Source: Pelagisphaera sp964404745 (GTDB lineage Bacteria; Verrucomicrobiota; Verrucomicrobiia; Opitutales; Opitutaceae). Taken from it: DNA of 64,000 nucleotides. The notes beneath the pieces are model-generated. The model made no database searches, was not told where the DNA came from, and saw only the letters and a program-made list of their open reading frames with translations. Of the stretch, positions 1-9,136 are shown in pieces. Both the position numbers and the translations under genes were made by a program. The stretch covers positions 1 through 64,000 of the forward strand of contig CAYOLG010000024.1 in the NCBI GenBank assembly GCA_964404745.1, given 5' to 3'. Every line of letters starts with the position of its first letter. Within the stretch, counting starts at the first letter, position 1.

Positions 1-1892
1 TAGGAATAATAGCCAGCCGCATAGCCAACCGGCGACGAGAATAGGTGAGAAAATCGGCGAACAACAGTGGGCGCCTTTGTTTTGAAAGGAATCGAGTAAT
101 CATCGATCTCTTCCCTTAAAAGCTCATCAAGGTCACCTTCGTAGTACTTTTCTGGATTCAGATGCAGTTCCAGATCCATTTTCCCCAAGGCCAGTTGTCG
201 CATCATGGCAATGGCGGCATTGAAATTTCGAGCGGCCTGCATTTTCTGGAACAGCTCTTCGGGAATGGCCTCTCCCGTCTCATGGTGACGGGCAAATAGG
301 TCTAGGCTATCGCGATTCCAGCACCAGTTCTCCATGATTTGGGAAGGCAATTCCACGAAATCCCAAGCAACATTGACGCCCGCCAGCGACTTGATTTCCA
401 CATCGCTCAAAAGGTGGTGCAAAAGATGCCCGAATTCATGGAAGACCGTCTCCACCTCATAGTGGGTTAGCAAGGCGGCTTTATCGCCGATCGGAGACGT
501 AAGGTTACCGCAAATCAATCCTATGTGCGGCTCTCGTTCCGCGTTCGCGGCCCCCGGCGCTCCAGTATCTAGAAAATTCATCCAAGCCCCGCCTCGCTTC
601 TCTTCCCTAGGGTGCCAATCCGCATAGAAATATCCCAAAAGTTCTCCCGAGGTGTCGAGTAGATCGTATACCTTCACATCCTCATGCCAAACGCTAGCTC
701 CCGATCGTTCTCTTATTTCGACGGCGAAGAGCCGTTCGGCAATTTCGAACATGCCGCTCAAAACCCGATCGATCGGAAAGTAGGGCCTCAGAGCTTCTTC
801 GTCGAAATCGTATTTTCGCTGCCGTAATTTTTCTGCCCAGTAGCTAGCATTCCAAGGTTCCAGCCGCTCGCGCTCTTGGCCAGTCTCTTCGGCAACGAAT
901 CGCTCGAGCTCGTCGATCTCACGATCAAAAGCCTCCTTGGTTTTCCGGTGCAGATCCTCGACGAAATCCAGGGCAGCCTGCCCGGATTTGGCCATTCGGC
1001 GCTGCAGGGCATTGTCCGCGAAATTGTCTTTTCCTAGCAAAGCGGCTTTCTCGGCCCGCAATTTCAGAATCTCGCGAATCAACTCGGTATTGTCGTATGG
1101 ATCCGCCCCACCAACGCTGGCAGAGGCCTCGTACAGTTCTCGACGCAAACTCTCGTCACCAGCGAATTTTAGGACCGGCATTATCGATGGAGCATGAAGC
1201 GTAAAACGCCACACTGGTTTTTCATCAGAGCCCAATTCCTTCGAGCGAGCGCTTTGCAGGGCGCCCGCTCGGGCCGATTCGGGTAAGCCTTTGAGGCGCG
1301 TCTCGTCTTCGATGATGAGCTCGTAGGCATTCGTCGCATCCAGAACATTTTCCGAATATTTCTGGGTCTTCTGGGCTAACTCCTTGTTGATCTCTTCCAG
1401 CCTTTGCTTGCTGGACGTATCCAGGTTCGCTCCCGCTTGTTCAAAGTCGGCCACGGTCTCCTCGAAAAGGCGTTTCTCGATTCCCTGCAATTCGGCTGCC
1501 TCTGGCTTGCCTGCGAAATTCTTCAGAGCCTGCCAAAGGCGGGCATTCAATGGAATACCGCTATTGAATTCCGTCACTTTGGGCAACATTTGGTTGTAAG
1601 CTTCCCGCAACTCTTTGGAATCGTTGACAGAAGTAAGGTGCCCTACTCGCCCCCAAGCTCGGGAAAGCGAATCACCCGCTTTTTCCAAGGCCAAAAAGGT
1701 GTTTTCGAAATCCGCATTCATGGCGCTCACTTGACAAACAGCCTCAATGTCCGCCTTGGCCTGTTCCAAGGCTTGCTCAATATCTCTTTCAACGCGATCC
1801 GGCGTTAATTGCTGCCAATCAACCAGCTTTTCGGAACTCAGAAATCCATTTTCATTTCCCATAGAACGTTTACCAATCTCATCTTCTCCCAT
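1..1892 (-). CDS. prlC: M3 family oligopeptidase (oligopeptidase A-like), C-terminus cut by window edge
   Basis: Zinc metallopeptidase of the thimet oligopeptidase/OpdA family, which degrades short cytosolic peptides. About 630 residues are visible and the frame is still open at base 1, so the C-terminal end lies outside the window. The M3 zinc signature reads VFHEFGHLLHHL near base 440, and the helical N-terminal lobe typical of the family is present (QALKNFAGKPEAAELQGIEK and onward). The start at 1892 is chosen over an in-frame ATG at 1862 because AAAGG lies about 9 bases upstream of the former. It lies 56 bases downstream of a GNAT acetyltransferase on the same strand and may be co-transcribed with it. 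The family assignment is firm; the symbol is by similarity to E. coli prlC/opdA. Confidence 0.93.
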   Translation of the reverse strand, partial: MGEDEIGKRSMGNENGFLSSEKLVDWQQLTPDRVERDIEQALEQAKADIEAVCQVSAMNADFENTFLALEKAGDSLSRAWGRVGHLTSVNDSKELREAYNQMLPKVTEFNSGIPLNARLWQALKNFAGKPEAAELQGIEKRLFEETVADFEQAGANLDTSSKQRLEEINKELAQKTQKYSENVLDATNAYELIIEDETRLKGLPESARAGALQSARSKELGSDEKPVWRFTLHAPSIMPVLKFAGDESLRRELYEASASVGGADPYDNTELIREILKLRAEKAALLGKDNFADNALQRRMAKSGQAALDFVEDLHRKTKEAFDREIDELERFVAEETGQERERLEPWNASYWAEKLRQRKYDFDEEALRPYFPIDRVLSGMFEIAERLFAVEIRERSGASVWHEDVKVYDLLDTSGELLGYFYADWHPREEKRGGAWMNFLDTGAPGAANAEREPHIGLICGNLTSPIGDKAALLTHYEVETVFHEFGHLLHHLLSDVEIKSLAGVNVAWDFVELPSQIMENWCWNRDSLDLFARHHETGEAIPEELFQKMQAARNFNAAIAMMRQLALGKMDLELHLNPEKYYEGDLDELLREEIDDYSIPFKTKAPTVVRRFSHLFSSPVGYAAGYYS

Positions 1893-1948
1893 TCTATCAA
1901 ACCTTTTTGCATCTAGTACGAGCAAGCCGAGGGCGCGCGACCCCAGAG

Positions 1949-2485
1949 TTACGCCTCCACAAAAAGCGATCCGCCCCGCTCTTCCCATTCCTCGTCCAAG
2001 ATCGCCCAGCGTTCGTGGTCGCGCCATTCGCCTCCAATATTTAGATACCCTTTCGAAAATCCCTCTTTCCGCAATCCGAGTCGTTTGGCCAAGGCAATGG
2101 ATTGCGTATTGGCAGGCTGAATATTTACTTCCAAACGATGCAAGTTCAAACGGCCAAAAGCGTCATCGAAAACTAGAGCCAAACCTTCGGTCAAAAACCC
2201 TTGGCCCTGAAAGCCATCAAAAGCCCAATAACCAACAAAGGCGCTATTCATAGCGCCCCGAATTATTTCGCTCAAATTAACGACGCCGACGATCTCCGCA
2301 TCAGACTTTCGGCATATGAAATAACCCTCGTATCTCAGGTCTCGCAAACGCTCCAAATAGTCCTGAAAACCCTCTAGCGAGGTTGGCGGGTAAACCCAAG
2401 GCCGATGCATGGCGATACTGTCGCGAGCCTTCGCCACGAAAGTCTCCGCATCAGTATTCCTCGGCTCACGAACGTACACCCGCAT
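1949..2485 (-). CDS. GNAT acetyltransferase, RimJ/RimL-like
   Basis: A 178-residue N-acetyltransferase. It starts MRVYVREPRNTDAETFVAKA and has the RimJ-type pattern: acyl-CoA-binding segment GFQGQGFLTEGLALVFDDAF, then NIQPANTQSIALAKRLGLRKEG, then a C-terminal WAILDEEW. Members acetylate ribosomal protein N-termini or small amines, and the substrate cannot be read from sequence. The frame stays open upstream to about 2650, but the domain begins exactly at this methionine and the extra 55 residues do not look like a domain. It is divergent from the enoyl reductase at 2633, leaving a shared 147-base promoter region. Confidence 0.85.
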   Translation of the reverse strand: MRVYVREPRNTDAETFVAKARDSIAMHRPWVYPPTSLEGFQDYLERLRDLRYEGYFICRKSDAEIVGVVNLSEIIRGAMNSAFVGYWAFDGFQGQGFLTEGLALVFDDAFGRLNLHRLEVNIQPANTQSIALAKRLGLRKEGFSKGYLNIGGEWRDHERWAILDEEWEERGGSLFVEA

Positions 2486-2632
2486 TGAACTGGCCAATAA
2501 TTTTCGGGAAAACGCCTTGAAGGCAAAAGAATACTGGAAACGATGACAGGTCGGCGTACGGATTCTTTTGCCAATCGACAAACGCCCTCTGCCTAAAACC
2601 TGACAGTCGCAGATCCATTCAGCAATTCGACC

Positions 2633-3664
2633 ATGCCCAACTCGACCCAAACCTTGCGCTATAGCCGATTCGGCGACCCCATGGAAACTCTGGAGCTAGA
2701 AACGATTCCCTTGCCTCAACCTGCAGACGACGAGGTCACAATTCGCGTCTTGCTCGCTCCCATCAATCCAGCCGATTTTGGCCGCATCAATGGGAGCTAT
2801 GGGACCTTGGCCAACCTTCCTGCCGTCGGGGGACTCGAAGGTGTCGGCGAAGTGGTTGCCAGAGGCAGGAAAGCGCAAAGGTTCCAAATCGGCTCTCGAG
2901 TCATTTTCTCTGGCGATCCCGGTTCCTGGCAAACCTTCGCTAATTTACCAGAGACCGGAGTTCACCCCGCTCCAAACTCCCTAGACGATGAGCAAGCCGC
3001 GATGTTTTGGATCAATCCCGCTACGGCTTGGCGAATGCTCAATGACTTCGCCGATCTCAACTCGGGGGATTGGATCATCCAAAACGCCGCCACATCCGCG
3101 GTCGGCCGACTCGTCATCCAATTTGCTGCCGCCAAGGGCATCCGAACCGTCAACCTAGTTCGCAACCTCAAAGCGAAAGAGTCTCTCGAGGAGATCGGGG
3201 CCGATCTCGTCGTCGAAGATAATCGCGATGCTGCTAAAGTTTTAAGGGAGACCATGGGCTCGGACATGGCCCGTCTTGGCTTAAACGCCGTCGGAGGCAG
3301 TAGCGCCTTGACGATCTGCAAGTGTCTGGCCGATCAATCTGCGCTGGTAACCTACGGCGGCATGGATCGAGACCCAGCCCCCTTTCCCACGCGATATCTG
3401 ATATTCAACGATCTTCGACTTTACGGCTTCTGGGTTACCCAATGGTACCGCGAGGCGTCGACAGCGGAAATCGAAGAGATGCACCAGACCATCGCCGAAG
3501 CCATGCGAGACCAGGCGATCGCAACCCCGGTTTGCGGCTGCTATGCCCTGGACGATTGGAAAGCCGCCATCGAACAGTCTGTTCAGCCGGGCAAGCCGGG
3601 CAAAGTCCTCTTTAAAATGAATGAAAAGCAGCCAATCGCAGAGAAGCATAAGGCTCAATCTTGA
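2633..3664 (+). CDS. MDR-family NADPH-dependent enoyl reductase / quinone reductase (MECR/ETR1-like)
   Basis: A zinc-free medium-chain dehydrogenase/reductase of 343 residues. The N-terminal GroES-like half carries INPADFGRINGSYG and LPAVGGLEGVGEVV. The Rossmann half carries WIIQNAATSAVGRLVIQFAA, then LGLNAVGGSSA and LVTYGGMDRDP. These are hallmarks of the MECR/ETR1 branch (trans-2-enoyl-CoA/ACP reductases) rather than alcohol dehydrogenases, and no zinc-ligand cysteines are seen. By analogy it reduces an enoyl thioester or quinone with NADPH. The assignment to family is strong but the substrate is inferred. It stands alone, 52 bases upstream of dciA on the same strand. Confidence 0.85.
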   Translation: MPNSTQTLRYSRFGDPMETLELETIPLPQPADDEVTIRVLLAPINPADFGRINGSYGTLANLPAVGGLEGVGEVVARGRKAQRFQIGSRVIFSGDPGSWQTFANLPETGVHPAPNSLDDEQAAMFWINPATAWRMLNDFADLNSGDWIIQNAATSAVGRLVIQFAAAKGIRTVNLVRNLKAKESLEEIGADLVVEDNRDAAKVLRETMGSDMARLGLNAVGGSSALTICKCLADQSALVTYGGMDRDPAPFPTRYLIFNDLRLYGFWVTQWYREASTAEIEEMHQTIAEAMRDQAIATPVCGCYALDDWKAAIEQSVQPGKPGKVLFKMNEKQPIAEKHKAQS

Positions 3665-3716
3665 CACTTTTATTCCACCGTACAGCTCGCAAAGGGCTTC
3701 CTGCAAATAGGAACTA

Positions 3717-4097
3717 ATGGCAGACAAGCAGTATCAGTTTTCCCGCCAAGCGGAAAATCTCATAGCCAACTTGAGGGGCCTTCCCGAAGACTTCAGCCCC
3801 ATTGTGCGGGACACCGTGAATATGGACGCCGTGCTTGACAAGATCCTCCGTAAATACAAGATCGGGTTCGAATCCCTCGAAGATCGCATACGAGAAAAGT
3901 GGATACAAATTGTCGGCCCAGCCAACGCCAACCATTGCCATCCCATTAGAATCGAGAACGACAACGTTCTTTTCATAGCCGTATCAAACCCAATAATACG
4001 CCAGGAATTGCAGTTCAACCAGGCGATTATTCTCCGCAATCTCGCCCGCATCGAAAACGGGAATCGGATCCGGCGAATCGTCTTTCGTTCTGGCTAA
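3717..4097 (+). CDS. dciA: DciA-like DUF721 protein (replicative helicase loader family)
   Basis: A 126-residue protein with the DUF721 core: a helix ending in VLDKILRKYKIG, then WIQIVGPANANHCHPI, then VLFIAVSNPIIRQEL. Family members (DciA) assist loading or activity of the replicative helicase DnaB in bacteria that lack DnaC/DnaI. The RBS AGGA lies 8 bases before the ATG, one of the few recognisable Shine-Dalgarno sites in this window. It precedes glnD by 129 bases. The family call is strong; the helicase-loader role is taken from studied homologues. Confidence 0.82.
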   Translation: MADKQYQFSRQAENLIANLRGLPEDFSPIVRDTVNMDAVLDKILRKYKIGFESLEDRIREKWIQIVGPANANHCHPIRIENDNVLFIAVSNPIIRQELQFNQAIILRNLARIENGNRIRRIVFRSG

Positions 4098-4226
4098 TCC
4101 AAAGGTCAAAACCGCCCATTTGCGATCTCCCTACCAAAACGATTTCAGGCAAAGTGAACATTGACCTGCAAGGCCGTTGTATTCTGACTCGCAACTCGCA
4201 ACCCGCAAGCAAACCCGAATCTTTCC

Positions 4227-7046
4227 ATGGCCAGCATCCGAAATTTAGCCAAACGCATTCAATCCCGAGCTGAAAAAGGATTGCGTTTCGATGCGGCTAC
4301 TCCGAGCAAAAAGCGGCTTTCGGACTGTCGAGAATTCTACAAAAACGAACGAGACTGGGTCAAAGAACAGCATCGTTCCGGAGCGTCTGGCCTAGCAGTC
4401 GTTTCAGGCCTCACCACCATCGTCGATTGCCTAGTCAAAACCCTGAGCGAACCTGCATATTCGTCGTATAGTCAGGCATCCAATGGTAATACGGTAGCGA
4501 TATCGCTAGTCGCCATAGGCGGATACGGCAGATCAGAGCTTTGCCCACTGAGCGATGTCGACTTGATGTTCCTCTATCCATCGAACACGAGCCCAAAATC
4601 CCTAGAGATGGCCCAGGAGCACCTTGTTGAGAATATCCTCTACATATTGTGGGACACGGGACTAAAAGTCGGGCATTCCACCCGAACCGTCGACGACGCC
4701 TTTACAGAAGCTCGCAAGGACATCCAAACGAAAACAGCCCTACTCGAGTCCCGCCTCGTATACGGCTCCCACTCGCTCTACGAAGGCTTTGAAAACTCCT
4801 ACAATCTCTTCTACCGGAAAGAGGACTCTAAAGGCTATATCCAGCAACGTCTTCGCGACCAGCGCGATCGGCGCAATCGATACGGGGATACGGTCTTCAT
4901 GCAAGAGCCCGACATCAAAAATGGCGTGGGCGGGCTCCGAGACTACCACAACACCTTGTGGATGGCCCGCGTACGGCTGAATGTCAGCGATGTCGACGGA
5001 CTCGGGGAGCAAAACTACCTCCGCAAAAAAGAGCTGCTGGAATTCAAAGAGGCCTACGATTTTCTGCTTCGCACGCGAAACGAGCTCCACTTCCAAAGCA
5101 CCCGGCCCACTGATCTGCTCTCCCTTGAAATGCAGCCCAAGGTGGCCTACCGGCTCGGTTTTCAGGATCGCAACCTCTTGACCCGTGTCGAGAAATTCAT
5201 GCGAGATTACTACCGGCACGCCGAGAATATTGACCGAATCTCCAAAACGGTTGAGAGCCGGCTATCCATCATTTCCCAGCCTGGCGCCGGGCTCAATCCT
5301 ATCAAGTCGATCAAGAGCCTGCTGCTGGCCCGGAGAACAGAGCGGGCACGAGAAATGGATGGGTTCGTAAGTCGAGGAAAAGAAATTGGCTACATGAACG
5401 AAAACGTATTTAAGGACGACCCCAATCGACTGATACGCGTCTTTCGGCATACCCAGCAGCACAAGCTCGCTCTAGATCTTGATTTGAGCTCTTTGATTCG
5501 AGCATCTGCCGAGCTTATTGACGATCGGGTTCGAGAATCCTCGGATGCCAACTTGAGTTTTCGAACGATCCTCCAAGAGAGCGGCAACGTCTACCCGACC
5601 CTAAAGCTTATGCATAGTCATGGGATCATCGGGCAGTTCGTCCCCGAATGGGACCGCCTAACTTGTCTCGTTCAACATGAGTATTACCACCGCTACACTG
5701 CGGACGAGCACACGTTGAATACCATACTCGAGCTCGACAATATCTTCTCCAGTTCGGATCCCATCTACGAACGGTACCGGAACGAGATACACGAACTGCG
5801 ATTGCCCAATCTTCTCTACCTGATTCTCTTCCTGCACGACATAGGCAAGGGACAGTCAATCAAAGGCCACGCCGATATAGGTCTGGAAATGGCCGAACCC
5901 ATCCTTGAGAGAATGCAGGTATCCGAGGAGAATCGCGAACTCATACTCTATGTGATAAAAAACCATTTGGAGATGGCTCGCTTCTGGCAAAAGCACGATA
6001 TCGACGATCCTGATACCGCTCGCGTTTTTGCCGGCCAAACCGAAACGGCGGAAAAGCTCCGTCTTTTGTTTATCCACACCTTTTGCGATGCCCGTGGTAC
6101 CGCCAAAGGACTCTGGAACCAGTACAAGGAAACCCTGCATACAACGCTTTTCTCTCGTACCATGGCCGAAATGAAAGCCGATGGCAGGATCGAGGACCGC
6201 TATGAGCGCAAGCGGCAATCGCTATTGGCATCCCTCTTGGAGACCGGTATACCCGGAATCGCCAAAGAAGAAATATCCGCCCATTTCGCGAAGCTGCCGG
6301 ACCGCTATTTCATATACAGTTCCCGCGAAGACATCGTTCTGCATATCCAGATGATTAACCGGCTCTTTCGAGAGCTCGCCCAGACTGAATCCGCCGAATC
6401 GCTAACGCCGGTCATCGATTGGAAAGAGGATATCAACCGCAGTTTGATCGCCGTAAACGTTGTCACTTGGGATCGAGCCGGACTTTTTCACAAACTCGCT
6501 GGCTCCCTTAATGTGGCCGGATACAGTATCCTCAGCGCCCGAGCGACTTCACGGGATGACGACATAGCTATAGACACGTTCTATGTTACGGCTAGCGACG
6601 ACAAATCGAGGACGGTTGACGAAGCCACCATGATCTTCGAAGAGTGCGTCAAAGATGCCCTCATTGCCGGATCCGATTTGTATCCAGTATTGCAGAATAT
6701 TATTCGCGAATCGTCCCAAGACCTATTTGCCGAATCGAACAACCCCCTCCTGGAATCATTCCAGCCGCAGGTACGGGCCTATGTCGACGAAGCACTCGAT
6801 AGGACCATTCTAGAGGTTCAAGCTCCTGACACCCTCGGACTCCTCTACTCGATTGCCAAACGGGTATTCGAACATGGTTTCGACATTAGATTCGCCCGAA
6901 TCAACACGGAAAAGGACATCGCCATCGATACACTCTATATCGAGCCAGCGGATACCAAAACCAAGGCTACTGAAGATCGTCTGCAATCGCTCCAATATGC
7001 TATTTCGGAAGCAGTTGCCCGCGAGCAGGAAACCGTGGCGGATTAG
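4227..7046 (+). CDS. glnD: [Protein-PII] uridylyltransferase / uridylyl-removing enzyme
   Basis: A full-length GlnD of 939 residues, the nitrogen-status sensor that uridylylates and deuridylylates PII proteins in response to glutamine. Domains in order: nucleotidyltransferase (about residues 80-220) with GGYGRSELCPLSDVDLMFL carrying the metal-binding Asp pair; the GlnD helical domain; an HD phosphohydrolase domain with LHDIGKGQSIKGHADIG near residue 537; and two C-terminal ACT domains starting near 735 and 862 that sense glutamine. All key motifs are present, so both activities should be intact. No PII gene lies nearby. No clear Shine-Dalgarno precedes the ATG. Confidence 0.96.
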   Translation: MASIRNLAKRIQSRAEKGLRFDAATPSKKRLSDCREFYKNERDWVKEQHRSGASGLAVVSGLTTIVDCLVKTLSEPAYSSYSQASNGNTVAISLVAIGGYGRSELCPLSDVDLMFLYPSNTSPKSLEMAQEHLVENILYILWDTGLKVGHSTRTVDDAFTEARKDIQTKTALLESRLVYGSHSLYEGFENSYNLFYRKEDSKGYIQQRLRDQRDRRNRYGDTVFMQEPDIKNGVGGLRDYHNTLWMARVRLNVSDVDGLGEQNYLRKKELLEFKEAYDFLLRTRNELHFQSTRPTDLLSLEMQPKVAYRLGFQDRNLLTRVEKFMRDYYRHAENIDRISKTVESRLSIISQPGAGLNPIKSIKSLLLARRTERAREMDGFVSRGKEIGYMNENVFKDDPNRLIRVFRHTQQHKLALDLDLSSLIRASAELIDDRVRESSDANLSFRTILQESGNVYPTLKLMHSHGIIGQFVPEWDRLTCLVQHEYYHRYTADEHTLNTILELDNIFSSSDPIYERYRNEIHELRLPNLLYLILFLHDIGKGQSIKGHADIGLEMAEPILERMQVSEENRELILYVIKNHLEMARFWQKHDIDDPDTARVFAGQTETAEKLRLLFIHTFCDARGTAKGLWNQYKETLHTTLFSRTMAEMKADGRIEDRYERKRQSLLASLLETGIPGIAKEEISAHFAKLPDRYFIYSSREDIVLHIQMINRLFRELAQTESAESLTPVIDWKEDINRSLIAVNVVTWDRAGLFHKLAGSLNVAGYSILSARATSRDDDIAIDTFYVTASDDKSRTVDEATMIFEECVKDALIAGSDLYPVLQNIIRESSQDLFAESNNPLLESFQPQVRAYVDEALDRTILEVQAPDTLGLLYSIAKRVFEHGFDIRFARINTEKDIAIDTLYIEPADTKTKATEDRLQSLQYAISEAVAREQETVAD

Positions 7047-7137
7047 AAACTTATACCGAAGCTCAGCTGAAAACTGGCGAAAGAGGATGAGCAGATGGCG
7101 TAGCTGAAATCACCCGCAGCGACATTTGTCCCTGAAG

Positions 7138-7153
7138 CGGGCCCTGAGGCCCG
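7138..7153. other. Short GC-rich hairpin between glnD and the sulfatase
   Basis: The arms CGGGCC and GGCCCG surround a 4-base loop. No T-run follows on either strand, so it is not a convincing intrinsic terminator. It sits in the 219-base gap after glnD, where no gene is seen. Confidence 0.3.
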
Positions 7154-7265
7154 TGCGGAGCCAAACAACGCCTCTCGGTAGACTAGGACTGACCGCTCCA
7201 TCACTCGAAATCCGAATTGCAATCCATTGGACACTTTCTGACAATTCATTCATTCCCGAAAGAAA

Positions 7266-9077
7266 ATGAAAGCGATTCCCTTCTTTTCTACTCTCCTGCT
7301 TCTATCCTGCCTCAGCCTATCCGGCCGCTCCCCCAGTGTGGTGGTCATCCTGACCGACGACCAAGGCTGGGGCGATCTCAGCATCAATGGAAATCAAAAT
7401 CTTTCCACCCCAAATATCGATCGCCTTGGCAAGGAAGGCCTGACACTCGAGAACTTCTACGTCTGCCAAGTGTGCGCCCCGACTAGAGCGGAGTTCTTGA
7501 CCGGCCGATACTATCCCAAAACTGGGGTTAGTGGCGTATCCAGGGGTGAAGGACGGCTCAATACGGACGAAACGACTATAGCCGATGTGTTCAAGAAATC
7601 CGGCTACGCGACTGGAGCCTTCGGTAAATGGCACAATGGCACCCAACCTCCCTACCATCCCAATTATCGCGGGTTCGACGAGTACTACGGCTTTACCTCT
7701 GGCCACTGGGGACATTACTTCAGTCCTCCCCTCGATCACAACGGTGTAACTGTCCGAGGAAATGGATACGTTGTGGACGACTTCACCGATAAAGCCCTGG
7801 AATTCATCGAAGCCAACCAGGAGCGTCCGTTTTTCTGCTACCTTCCCTACAACACTCCCCATTCGCCTATGCAAATCGACGATCGTTTCTACGATAAATT
7901 CGAAAACGCTGAGATCAAGATGCGCTACCGAGAGCCGGAGAAGGAAGACCTCATGATGACGCGGGCCGCGCTGGCTATGTGCGAGAATATCGACTGGAAT
8001 GTCGGACGCGTGCTTTCCAAACTCGATGAACTGGAACTAGCGGACAACACTATCGTCCTGTTTTTCACTGACAATGGTCCGAATTCCTTTCGATGGAACG
8101 GCGGCATGAAAGGGCGCAAAGGCGCCATCGACGAAGGCGGGCTGCGGTCGCCTTTCCTGATGCGCTGGCCAAAAAAGATTTCGGCTGGCCGCTCGATCGA
8201 AACCCTATCCGGAGCCATCGATCTCCTGCCTACACTAGCTGACCTCGCTGGGATCGGCTACGAAACCCGGCACCCAATAGACGGACGTAGCTTGCTTCCG
8301 CTTATCGAGAATCCCAACGCTGACTGGGAGGAGCGAAGCTTGCTGTCGATCAAGAGCAATCAAGTTAGCGTGAGGACTCAGAGATTCCGTCTGGACCACG
8401 ACGGAGCCCTATTCGACATCGAGAACGACCGAGGTCAACGCAGCGACGTTTCCAGCGATCATCCGGAAATCGTTTCGGCGCTTCGAGCATTGGCCGAAGC
8501 TCACAAAAGGGAGATGACCAAAGCCTTCGAAGCAAACCGCGACCGACCCTTCACAGTCGGTTACGCGACCTCCACAACCCTTCCCGCCCGAGACGGAACT
8601 GAACACGGCCATATTCAGCGGAGCGTCCGTGCTCCCAACAACTCTTTCTTCACAAATTGGATACGAGCAGAGGATTCAATCACCTGGCCTGCTGATGTCG
8701 TCGTATCAGGCGAATATGAAGCCACTGTATTCTACACTTGCCAAACTGGTAACGAGGGTTGCGAGATTCGACTGTCTTCGGAATCCTCGAAAACCGATGG
8801 GGCCACCGTCACAAAAGCCTTCGATCCGCCTTTCTACGACAAATCGATCGAGCGCATGCCAGAGTCCCACTACTGGGTAAAGGAATTTATGCCCCTACCC
8901 CTAGGAACCCTGAACCTGCGAGCGGGCGAGCAGACACTCAAGCTAGAAGCCTCTAGAATCCCGGGCAAGGCGGCTATTGATGTCCACTCTATCAGACTAG
9001 TTCGCCAGGATTCCCAACCAATTGCTATGCGAAGTTCGCTCTCGTTTTACCCGAGCTATTTGCCTTTTCGTAAGTAG
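7266..9077 (+). CDS. Exported sulfatase (S1 family, Cys-type)
   Basis: A formylglycine-dependent sulfatase of 603 residues with an N-terminal signal peptide (hydrophobic FFSTLLLLSCLSLSG). The metal site DDQGWGDL lies near residues 31-38. The modification signature CAPTR has Cys70 as the residue converted to formylglycine. IVLFFTDNGPN and KGRKGAIDEGG complete the active site. A roughly 120-residue C-terminal part beyond the sulfatase core resembles a beta-sandwich add-on. It probably removes sulfate from an extracellular polysaccharide; the substrate is not readable. The maturation enzyme (FGE or anSME) is not in the window. A second sulfatase lies at 16651. Confidence 0.93.
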   Translation: MKAIPFFSTLLLLSCLSLSGRSPSVVVILTDDQGWGDLSINGNQNLSTPNIDRLGKEGLTLENFYVCQVCAPTRAEFLTGRYYPKTGVSGVSRGEGRLNTDETTIADVFKKSGYATGAFGKWHNGTQPPYHPNYRGFDEYYGFTSGHWGHYFSPPLDHNGVTVRGNGYVVDDFTDKALEFIEANQERPFFCYLPYNTPHSPMQIDDRFYDKFENAEIKMRYREPEKEDLMMTRAALAMCENIDWNVGRVLSKLDELELADNTIVLFFTDNGPNSFRWNGGMKGRKGAIDEGGLRSPFLMRWPKKISAGRSIETLSGAIDLLPTLADLAGIGYETRHPIDGRSLLPLIENPNADWEERSLLSIKSNQVSVRTQRFRLDHDGALFDIENDRGQRSDVSSDHPEIVSALRALAEAHKREMTKAFEANRDRPFTVGYATSTTLPARDGTEHGHIQRSVRAPNNSFFTNWIRAEDSITWPADVVVSGEYEATVFYTCQTGNEGCEIRLSSESSKTDGATVTKAFDPPFYDKSIERMPESHYWVKEFMPLPLGTLNLRAGEQTLKLEASRIPGKAAIDVHSIRLVRQDSQPIAMRSSLSFYPSYLPFRK

Positions 9078-9136
9078 ACCCGATTGGTATGGTACCTTCA
9101 GTAGTTTAAAACCGTTCGACACAGTTGGCGTAGCAT

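Noticed and set aside
3864..3876. tRNA T-loop-like sequence GGGTTCGAATCCC
   Set aside because: It lies inside dciA in frame (KIGFESLED), and no acceptor, D or anticodon stem can be built around it.
7138..7153. Intrinsic terminator after glnD
   Set aside because: A good stem but no T-run on either side.
9078..9136. Operon linkage of the first sulfatase with ydbH
   Set aside because: Functions are unrelated and a 59-base gap alone does not show a shared transcript.
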